Shown: in pieces, positions 1 to 4,402 of the stretch
Position numbering within the stretch: the first letter of the stretch is position 1
Layout of the letters: each line of letters begins with the position of its first letter
Assembly: GCA_016763255.1 (NCBI GenBank)
Contig: JAESUA010000259.1
Coordinates: forward strand, 1-5,212
DNA length: 5,212 bases
Direction of reading: 5' to 3'
From: Magnetovibrio sp.
GTDB lineage: Bacteria; Pseudomonadota; Alphaproteobacteria; Rhodospirillales; Magnetovibrionaceae
Position numbers and translations under genes: made by a program
Notes under the pieces: model-generated
Seen by the model: only the letters and a program-made list of their open reading frames with translations
Databases searched by the model: none
Told to the model about the DNA's origin: nothing

Positions 1-803
1 AGATCGCGGAAGGCTTGGCCGTATTCGTTGCCTTTGGTCGGCAGGCCGTCGAGATAATGCGCCGAGGCCATTTTTACGGTCCTGAGGTTCAATTCCGCCG
101 ACAAACCGCCGATCACCACCGCGAGGTGGTAAGGCGGGCACGCGGCGGTGCCCAGCTTGGCGATTTCGGCGCGCAGGAATTTTTCCATGGATTCTGGGTT
201 GAGCAAGGCTGCGGTTTGCTGATGGAGGAAGGTTTTGTTGGCCGAGCCACCGCCCTTGGCCATGAACAAAAATTTGTATTCTCCACCGGGCACGGCGGCG
301 ATGTCGATTTGTGCGGGTAGGTTGGTGCCGGTGCCTTTTTCTTCGAACATGGAGAGCGGTGCCATCTGGCTGTAGCGCAAATTGTTTTCGGCGTAGGCTT
401 TTTTCACGCCTTCGGACAGGGCATCAACGTCTTGACCGCCGGTCCAGACATTTTCGCCTTTTTTACCCATAATGATGGCGGTGCCGGTGTCTTGGCACAT
501 GGGCAGCACCCCACCGGCAGAGATGTTGGCGTTTTTCAACAGTGTCATGGCGACGAAGCGGTCGTTGGCCGAGGCTTCCGGGTCGTCCAGAATCGCTGCC
601 AATTGTTGTAAATGTTTGGGCCGCAACAGGTGCGAGGTGTCGCGCATGGCGGTGGACGCCAGCAACCTCAGGCCTTCTGGATCGATTTCCAGCACACTTC
701 GCCCGGCCACCTCATGGGTGGTGACGTAATCGCCGGTTAATTTGCGATATTGAGTGGTGTCTTCACCAAATGAAAACAACTCGTTTGGGGATGTGTCGCT
801 CAT
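1..803 (-). CDS. fumA: Class I fumarate hydratase, N-terminal 267 residues (3' end outside the window)
   Basis: Oxygen-sensitive [4Fe-4S] fumarase that interconverts fumarate and (S)-malate in the cytosolic TCA cycle. The frame runs unbroken from ATG at 803 to the window edge and covers about half of a roughly 540-residue family. Visible family motifs are PMCQDTGTA (cluster cysteine at residue 103), [12 protein letters not shown] (182-193) and GTAACPPYH (cysteine 222). The two cysteines are 119 residues apart, the same spacing as Cys105 and Cys224 of E. coli FumA. The third cluster cysteine should lie in the missing C-terminal part. The start [10 protein letters not shown] is the first ATG in the frame; a clear Shine-Dalgarno is absent, with only a GAGAGAG-like stretch upstream. 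The gene lies 132 bp downstream of sspB on the same strand, so it could be read through from it or use the weak promoter noted at 846-874. This is not the class II (FumC) type. The family call is very safe; the symbol follows E. coli usage. Confidence 0.95.
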   Translation of the reverse strand, partial: MSDTSPNELFSFGEDTTQYRKLTGDYVTTHEVAGRSVLEIDPEGLRLLASTAMRDTSHLLRPKHLQQLAAILDDPEASANDRFVAMTLLKNANISAGGVLPMCQDTGTAIIMGKKGENVWTGGQDVDALSEGVKKAYAENNLRYSQMAPLSMFEEKGTGTNLPAQIDIAAVPGGEYKFLFMAKGGGSANKTFLHQQTAALLNPESMEKFLRAEIAKLGTAACPPYHLAVVIGGLSAELNLRTVKMASAHYLDGLPTKGNEYGQAFRD

Positions 804-845
804 GAAGTTTGCTCTCTCAACTGGGGAGGTTGAAAACGACTTAAC

Positions 846-874
846 TTTGTATTCGGGGAAACGGCCATGGACAA
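846..874 (-). promoter_or_regulatory. Possible sigma-70-type promoter for the fumarase gene
   Basis: On the minus strand TTGTCC (874-869) and TACAAA (851-846) are separated by exactly 17 bases and lie about 43 bp ahead of the fumarase ATG. Each box matches 4 of 6 consensus bases, so this is a modest candidate. It would let the fumarase gene be transcribed independently of sspB. Confidence 0.3.
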
Positions 875-875
875 G

Positions 876-890
876 GGGGCATACTGCCCC
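876..890 (-). other. Small GC hairpin between sspB and fumarase
   Basis: GGGGCA and TGCCCC form a perfect 6-bp stem with a 3-base loop in the 132-bp gap between sspB and the fumarase gene. No T-run follows on either strand, so it is not a standard intrinsic terminator. It touches the upstream edge of the candidate -35 box at 869-874. It could be an mRNA processing or attenuation element, or chance. Confidence 0.3.
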
Positions 891-935
891 GAAAAACACC
901 CCATCTTTTGGGCGTATAGTGGCCGTGAAGTCGCC

Positions 936-1475
936 TTATTTTTTGCGGAATGCATCCAGGGCGATGACTTCGCCGGTTTTTTTGTTGTCATCTTCACCTG
1001 TGCCATCGTCTTGGTTGGTGCGGTTACGCGATTCTTCGAAATATTCGAGCTGCGTGGCGTCGTAATTTTCAATGGCCGTGTCCAGCTCATCGAAATCTGC
1101 ATCATCGGATTCGTCCATGGGCAGCATTTTTAACTGCAGGGCGAAGTTGACCGATGGGTCGGCAAAAGAAATGACCGAAGCATAAGGGGTGATCAGCGTT
1201 TCTTTTTTGCCGCCAAAACTGAGCATCACGGTGAAGCTGTCATCATTCACGTTCAAGTTATCGTATTGATATTGCAGCACGATGGTCATGTCGTGTGGGT
1301 GTTGGGCGCGCAAACGACCGGGAATTTGAACACCTTTGTCCTGGGTCAGGAACGAAATGTAAAAGTGGTGATCGCCGGGAAGGCCGTGGTCCGCAACATT
1401 GGTGAGGGTTTTGCGGATAACGCTACGCAGCGCTTCTTCAACCCAGATGTCATAGCGGAGAGTTTCGTCGGTCAT
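936..1475 (-). CDS. sspB: SspB, ClpXP adaptor for ssrA-tagged proteins (alphaproteobacterial type)
   Basis: A 179-residue cytosolic adaptor that binds the tmRNA-encoded degradation tag and tethers the tagged protein to ClpX, speeding its destruction by ClpXP. Residues 1 to about 118 form the folded tag-binding domain; visible pieces are PGDHHFYISF (33-42), MTIVLQYQYDNLNV (63-76), FTVMLSFGG (81-89) and FADPSVNFALQL (104-115). Residues 119-167 are an acidic, low-complexity flexible linker. The last residues, GEVIALDAFRKK (168-179), match the short C-terminal ClpX-docking tail of this family. Length and architecture fit alphaproteobacterial SspB rather than the E. coli type. AGGGA (1484-1480) is a plausible ribosome binding site 4 bases from the ATG. 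The gene starts about 50 bp after the tmRNA coding piece on the same strand, so its presumed ligand is encoded directly upstream. The 5-bp hairpin in that gap (1498-1510) lacks a T-run, so co-transcription is possible. Confidence 0.93.
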   Translation of the reverse strand: MTDETLRYDIWVEEALRSVIRKTLTNVADHGLPGDHHFYISFLTQDKGVQIPGRLRAQHPHDMTIVLQYQYDNLNVNDDSFTVMLSFGGKKETLITPYASVISFADPSVNFALQLKMLPMDESDDADFDELDTAIENYDATQLEYFEESRNRTNQDDGTGEDDNKKTGEVIALDAFRKK

Positions 1476-1497
1476 GTGGTCCCTGCGTCAATTTCTT

Positions 1498-1510
1498 CGC
1501 CCACTGGGCG
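1498..1510 (-). other. Hairpin in the ssrA-sspB gap
   Basis: CGCCC and GGGCG pair around a 3-base loop between the tmRNA gene and the sspB start codon. It is followed on the minus strand by AAGAAATT rather than a T-run. It may be a processing or weak termination site at the end of the tmRNA precursor. Confidence 0.3.
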
Positions 1511-1574
1511 GTGTTAAATTAAGTGGGGGGCTTCTGTTGCAAGGTGCCCCCCGAACCCCGTGGTTGCTTAGCTG

Positions 1575-1610
1575 TTAAGCGGCAACCGCAAATGCTTCAT
1601 TATCGTTAGC
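1575..1610 (-). other. tmRNA tag reading frame, ANDNEAFAVAA
   Basis: Eleven codons starting at GCT (1610-1608) and ending in TAA (1577-1575) encode ANDNEAFAVAA. With the alanine carried by tmRNA the full tag would be AANDNEAFAVAA. The start AAND and end AVAA are the standard landmarks: the C-terminal AA is read by ClpX, and the AND region is where SspB binds in studied species. The bases before the resume codon read TATAAAT, with T at -5 and A at -4 as in the E. coli UAGUC context. The stop codon lies inside a hairpin, GCTTA with TAAGC plus GGTT with AACC, as expected for helix P5. The tag resembles the Caulobacter tag AANDNFAEEFAVAA but is two residues shorter. Confidence 0.93.
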
Positions 1611-1694
1611 ATTTATAAAAGTAGCCCGATACGGTGGTATTATGCCGGGCGAAAGTCAGTCCTTTACCACGCTCGTCGATCCTATTTCGCCCCC

Positions 1695-1737
1695 ATGCCG
1701 ACCAGCACCTTGGATCTCCAAGCCTGCCGGAAAGAAT
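1695..1737 (-). other. Excised spacer between tmRNA acceptor and coding pieces
   Basis: This 43-base segment joins the CCA end of the acceptor piece to the 5' end of the coding piece in the precursor and should be removed during maturation. It folds into a coaxial hairpin: CCGGCA pairs with TGCTGG (one G-T) outside, and CTTGG pairs with CCAAG inside around the loop AGAT. In a permuted tmRNA, RNase P is expected to make the 5' end of the coding piece. Confidence 0.8.
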
Positions 1738-1823
1738 TGGTGGAGGCGCCGGGTACCGCCCCCGGGTCCGAAACGCTTATTCCGAAAAACGTTTATCGCC
1801 ATAGTCGGTTACCCGACACGTCA

Positions 1824-1852
1824 AATATAAGCCCCCCCGCGTGGGAATGCAA
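1824..1852 (-). promoter_or_regulatory. Promoter of the tmRNA gene
   Basis: On the minus strand TTGCAT (1852-1847) and TATATT (1829-1824) are separated by 17 bases. The -10 box matches 5 of 6 consensus bases and the -35 box 3 of 6. Transcription would start near 1817, exactly where the first acceptor-piece hairpin begins. The A/T-rich tract at about 1864-1890, just upstream of the -35 box, could serve as an UP element, as is common for strongly expressed stable RNAs. Confidence 0.55.
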
Positions 1853-1951
1853 AGCCTGTGGTGCGTAAAAACAGAAAAATTCCAAATGATGAGTGTTTTG
1901 GCGTTTTCCACAATGTATGGTGTGCTTGTCGGTTTTAGGGGCTCAGTTTCG

Positions 1952-1960
1952 TGATATGAT
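1952..1960 (+). promoter_or_regulatory. Extended -10 promoter for the thyX-like gene
   Basis: TGATATGAT fits the extended -10 pattern TGnTATnAT, with TATGAT matching 5 of 6 bases. The -35 region at proper spacing (GTTTTA) is poor, which is usual for extended -10 promoters. The start would be near 1967, giving an 80-base leader before the ATG at 2047. It diverges from the ssrA promoter about 100 bp away. Confidence 0.45.
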
Positions 1961-1974
1961 CCTGGGATCGAATC

Positions 1975-2037
1975 GCAGTCTCTCCCCCTTGGCGAAAGTG
2001 ATGGCGGGACTGCTTGCTTTGCACATGCATTAGGGGG
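1975..2037 (+). promoter_or_regulatory. Structured leader with possible Shine-Dalgarno sequestration
   Basis: GCAGTC (1975-1980) pairs perfectly with GACTGC (2008-2013). The loop contains CCCCCT (1984-1989), which is exactly complementary to AGGGGG (2032-2037), the ribosome binding site 9 bases before the ATG at 2047. Both pairings can coexist as an H-type pseudoknot that hides the ribosome binding site. This could be a translational switch, but it matches no riboswitch class I recognise and one sequence cannot show conservation. Confidence 0.35.
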
Positions 2038-2046
2038 CGCGTCTTT

Positions 2047-3354
2047 ATGGCGGATATCTTCATCGTTGATGACCAAGGACCGGAAGCGACGGCCATGCTC
2101 CAGGCACTGTATTCGCGTTCGGCCGAGAGTGCGCGCACGCACCTTGAAATGGTCAAAAAACGCGGCTCCGCCAAATTCATGGAAAGCTATTATGTGGGCT
2201 ACGGCCATGCTTCCATCGGCGATTGCGGTGCCACCACCTTATTTGTCGAGGGCTTGTCGATCATTGCCTGCAAGGCGGTGCAAGACAATCCGCTCTATAG
2301 CGGTCAGGAAAGCTCGACCCGCTATATCGATTTTTCTAAGCAAGCCATCATCGATCCCATCGCGACGGGCGAAAGCAAAGCCATTCTTGATCAATGGATG
2401 GATTTTTATTTGGCCGCGCTGGCCCCGTTGGAAGCCTATCTGAAAGAACAATTCCCCCTTGGTGAAGGCGAAAATGAACGGGTGTGGGATAACGCCATCA
2501 AGGCCCGCGGCTTTGATATTTTGCGCGGTTTTTTGCCCGCCGGGATCACCTCACAGCTGGCGTGGAGCACCAACTTACGCCAAGCCGCGGACAAGCTGCA
2601 CCTGATGCGCCACCACCCCTTGGCCGAAGTGCGCGAGATCGCCGAAGGCTGTTTGGATGAATTACGCAAAAGCTACCCCAGCAGCTTCGGCCACAAGGAT
2701 TATCCCGATACCGAAAGCTATCTGGCCAAGACCGCGTTTAAGACCAATTATCTCGATTCCAGCTTTTTCGCGGCCGATGAGGCGGATTTAAGCTTTTCGA
2801 CCAGCGTCGACAATGCCCAGTTGGAAGCCCAGGAACTCGACGTCATCAAGAGCCGCCCTGCGCGCACCAATTTGCCGCGCTATTTGGATGGTTATGGCCA
2901 GTATACCTGCACGTTCGATCTTGATTATGGCTCCTATCGCGATTTGCAGCGCCACCGCAACGGCATCTGCCGCATTCCGCTGCTGAACGGCGAACGGGGC
3001 TTTCATGATTGGTATCTCAATGAGCTGCCCGACGGCTTGCGCGCCCAGGCGTCGGCCTTGGTCGAAGCCCAATACAGCGCCATCGATACGCTTGATGCCA
3101 GTGCCCACGATAAGCAGTATTTGTACCCGTTGGGGGCCAAGGTGCGGTGCCAGACGGTGTATACCCTGCCGCAGATGATTTATGTGATTGAGCTGCGTTC
3201 GCAGAACACGGTGCATTCAACTCTTCGTGATATTATGCACTGGATGCACCATGAAATGGTCAAGCAGCATCCTCATTTGACCCTGCACACAGACCTTGAA
3301 ACATCAAAATTTGATGTAAAGCGCGGCACCCAAACCATCACCAAGTGTGTTTAA
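2047..3354 (+). CDS. thyX: Tandem ThyX-like protein (flavin-dependent thymidylate synthase family)
   Basis: A 435-residue protein with two ThyX-like halves. Classical ThyX, usually 210-300 residues, makes dTMP from dUMP using FAD, NADPH and methylene-tetrahydrofolate; its signature is RHRxxSxNExSxR. The first half (about 1-250) has GHASIGD (53-59), SGQESSTRY (85-93, the second part of the signature, with DNP at 80-82 where RHR is expected), then FLPAGITSQLAW and NLR (162-178) and an EVREIAE helix. The second half (about 270-435) has YRDLQRHR (297-304), which keeps RHR but is followed by NGICRIPLL instead of the serine and arginine part, then YPLGAKVR (360-367) and VIELRS (380-385). ATG at 2047 is chosen because AGGGGG sits 9 bases upstream; an in-frame TTG at 2014 lacks support. 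Family membership is clear. Thymidylate synthase activity is unproven because neither half has a complete signature; one composite site or another function is possible. Confidence 0.8.
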   Translation: MADIFIVDDQGPEATAMLQALYSRSAESARTHLEMVKKRGSAKFMESYYVGYGHASIGDCGATTLFVEGLSIIACKAVQDNPLYSGQESSTRYIDFSKQAIIDPIATGESKAILDQWMDFYLAALAPLEAYLKEQFPLGEGENERVWDNAIKARGFDILRGFLPAGITSQLAWSTNLRQAADKLHLMRHHPLAEVREIAEGCLDELRKSYPSSFGHKDYPDTESYLAKTAFKTNYLDSSFFAADEADLSFSTSVDNAQLEAQELDVIKSRPARTNLPRYLDGYGQYTCTFDLDYGSYRDLQRHRNGICRIPLLNGERGFHDWYLNELPDGLRAQASALVEAQYSAIDTLDASAHDKQYLYPLGAKVRCQTVYTLPQMIYVIELRSQNTVHSTLRDIMHWMHHEMVKQHPHLTLHTDLETSKFDVKRGTQTITKCV

Positions 3355-3390
3355 TCTAGATCATCACAACAACCTTACCGTCAAAATTAA

Positions 3391-3420
3391 CCCCAAATGA
3401 TTAATGGGGATTGCGTTTTT
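3391..3420 (+). terminator. Probable terminator after the thyX-like gene
   Basis: CCCCA (3391-3395) and TGGGG (3405-3409) form a short stem 37 bp after the stop codon, and a run of five T's follows at 3416-3420. The stem is only 5 bp and six bases separate it from the T-run, so termination is likely leaky. Confidence 0.4.
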
Positions 3421-3430
3421 CTGTAGATCG

Positions 3431-3444
3431 GTTCAATTTTGAAC
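3431..3444. repeat. Perfect inverted repeat upstream of cheZ
   Basis: GTTCAATTTTGAAC is a 6+2+6 perfect palindrome 78 bp ahead of the cheZ start, between the thyX-like terminator and the cheZ leader. Its size and position suit a dimeric regulator's operator, but no strong promoter boxes are recognisable next to it. No factor can be named. Confidence 0.35.
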
Positions 3445-3465
3445 ACTACATATACGGAAACGCGA

Positions 3466-3482
3466 GGCGCGGTCAGCGCGCC
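3466..3482 (+). other. GC hairpin in the cheZ leader
   Basis: GGCGCG and CGCGCC form a perfect 6-bp stem around the loop GTCAG, 40 bp before the cheZ start codon. No T-run follows, so it is not an intrinsic terminator. It may stabilise the mRNA 5' end or be incidental. No sigma-54 or sigma-28 flagellar promoter was recognised in the 167-bp gap. Confidence 0.3.
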
Positions 3483-3521
3483 CAGTTGTGTTAGTGCTCA
3501 AGACGGAAGGGCTACAGGCCA

Positions 3522-4238
3522 GTGAACTCCCAAGGTAAATTGTTTTCTGCCGAGCGTCGCTTGATGAAGGAGCGCGGGGAGCAAATTCCCGCATATGCGC
3601 CAGCGGCTGCACCGGCACCGGCGCTTCAGACCGATGAAGTTTTGAAGGCCATCGCTGAAGTGAAGACGATGATCGAAGGTCTCGGCACTCAAACCAATGC
3701 GACCGGTTCGGAATCTTCACCGGAAATGTCGGTATTGCGCGGCCAGTTGCATGATCTCAAAGAGTCTATTGATAAAACCAAGGCCGAAATTGCCGCGATC
3801 CATAAGCCGGGCGAAAGCGAAGATAAATTCATCACCGCCGCCATGGAACTGGGCGCGATTGTCGAGGCCACCGAGGTGGCGACCAACAATATCCTCGGCG
3901 CTGCCGAAGATATTCAAGACCATGCACAGGGCATTCGCGAGCGCATCGATGATGTAAAGTCCCATGAACTTCTGAAAGAGATCGACAACCTGGTCACTCA
4001 TATCTTTGAAAATTGCAACTTCCAAGACATCACCGGCCAACGCACCGGTAAGGTGGTCAAGACCATCAATTATCTGGAAGAACGCATCCTGACCATGATC
4101 AATATTTGGGGTGAGGAAGAGTTCGAAGGCATTGAGCTGTCCGATGACGTGCGCAGCGAGGATGAAAAACTCCTCGAAGGACCGCAGCTGGATGGTAATG
4201 GCATTTCCCAGGACGATATCGACTCACTGTTCGATTGA
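3522..4238 (+). CDS. cheZ: CheZ, CheY-phosphate phosphatase
   Basis: A 238-residue cytosolic phosphatase that removes phosphate from CheY-P and so ends the flagellar motor response. The diagnostic segment is FENCNFQDITGQR (162-174), in which the glutamine of FQD corresponds to the catalytic Gln147 of E. coli CheZ. Around it are long alpha-helical stretches, expected to form the dimeric four-helix bundle. After an Ala/Pro-rich stretch (24-35) come coiled-coil-like segments. The tail ISQDDIDSLFD (228-238) is the CheY-binding peptide, joined by an acidic linker (about 196-227). The protein is a little longer than the 214-residue E. coli protein. I chose GTG at 3522 (MNSQGKLFSAERR) because GGAAGG lies 11 bases upstream; an internal ATG at residue 15 is the alternative. 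No other chemotaxis gene is in the window, so cheZ appears detached from a che operon. Confidence 0.94.
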   Translation: MNSQGKLFSAERRLMKERGEQIPAYAPAAAPAPALQTDEVLKAIAEVKTMIEGLGTQTNATGSESSPEMSVLRGQLHDLKESIDKTKAEIAAIHKPGESEDKFITAAMELGAIVEATEVATNNILGAAEDIQDHAQGIRERIDDVKSHELLKEIDNLVTHIFENCNFQDITGQRTGKVVKTINYLEERILTMINIWGEEEFEGIELSDDVRSEDEKLLEGPQLDGNGISQDDIDSLFD

Positions 4239-4260
4239 TCTGCCAGATTTAAGTCATACA

Positions 4261-4298
4261 AAAAGCGCCCCCTCGAAGACCGAGGGGGCGCTTTTTTT
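4261..4298. terminator. Strong bidirectional terminator between cheZ and mrp
   Basis: GCGCCCCCTCG (4265-4275) and CGAGGGGGCGC (4281-4291) form a perfect 11-bp stem with a 5-base loop. AAAA before it and seven T's after it (4292-4298) flank the stem. It starts 22 bp after the cheZ stop and serves the convergent mrp gene on the other strand, where the T-run is shorter (four). It lies 24 bp beyond the second mrp stop codon (4322). Confidence 0.92.
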
Positions 4299-4321
4299 GT
4301 GAGTGTTTGGACCTAAATCGT

Positions 4322-4402
4322 TTACTGGACGATTTTGGGCATTGATGCAGCTTTGGCTTCGAGTTTTTCGCAGGCCGTCTTCCACACCGCAGCGGCGATG
4401 GC
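4322..4402 (-). pseudogene. In-frame 3' remnant of mrp beyond a premature TAA
   Basis: Directly after the mrp stop (TAA, 4405-4403) the same frame stays open for 26 codons and ends in a second TAA (4324-4322). The translation, AIAAAVWKTACEKLEAKAAS followed by MPKIVQ, reads like the amphipathic C-terminal helix and tail of Mrp proteins, in which HAKAY is normally followed directly by such a helix. The terminator is well placed for the second stop. The simplest explanation is a nonsense change at one codon, for example CAA or AAA to TAA, or a sequencing error. Confidence 0.6.

Larger units (their letters stand above)
1525..1817 (-). ncRNA. ssrA: Circularly permuted two-piece tmRNA (acceptor piece, spacer, coding piece)
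   Basis: tmRNA rescues stalled ribosomes: it is charged with alanine, enters the A site and supplies a short reading frame that adds a proteolysis tag. In transcription order the acceptor piece comes first. It begins near 1817 with the hairpin GTCGG-GUAA-CCGAC (1817-1804) and ends in encoded CCA at 1740-1738. A 43-base spacer (1737-1695) follows, then the coding piece with its 5' end at about 1694. GGGGGCG (1694-1688) pairs with CGCCTCC (1748-1742) to rebuild a 7-bp acceptor stem with the G3-U70 wobble that alanyl-tRNA synthetase reads. An H-type pseudoknot (PK1) is visible: GTGGTA (1670-1665) with TACCAC (1639-1634), and GCCCG (1650-1646) with CGGGC (1628-1624). It ends 13 bases before the tag frame. 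Hairpins around the tag stop and at 1552-1525 follow. The order is the permuted type known from alphaproteobacteria. The outer ends are estimates; the identity is secure. Confidence 0.94.

Noticed and set aside
15..729. Several plus-strand open frames of 60-101 codons
   Set aside because: They are antisense to the fumarase gene, whose frame contains unmistakable CQDTGTA and ACPPYH motifs. None has a domain of its own.
867..1133. 88-codon plus-strand frame with a hydrophobic stretch resembling a membrane protein
   Set aside because: It is antisense to the acidic linker and tail of sspB. The hydrophobic look arises from the complement of Asp/Glu codons, and the sspB frame is clearly real.
1546..1552. 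GGGGGGC/GCCCCCC stem (1525-1531 with 1546-1552) as an intrinsic terminator of ssrA
   Set aside because: What follows on the minus strand is ACTTAATTTAA, not a T-run, and the loop is 14 bases. I treat it as the last helix of the tmRNA coding piece rather than a separate terminator.
1777..2208. 143-codon minus-strand open frame across the ssrA/thyX intergenic region
   Set aside because: It overlaps the ssrA promoter, the acceptor piece and the thyX-like start, and has no recognisable domain or ribosome binding site. Both overlapped features are far better supported.
2788..3216. 142-codon minus-strand frame inside the thyX-like gene
   Set aside because: It is a shadow frame opposite a conserved coding sequence, with no start signal and no recognisable family.
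3717..4040. 107-codon minus-strand frame inside cheZ
   Set aside because: It is antisense to the catalytic core of CheZ, has no ribosome binding site and shows no family resemblance.
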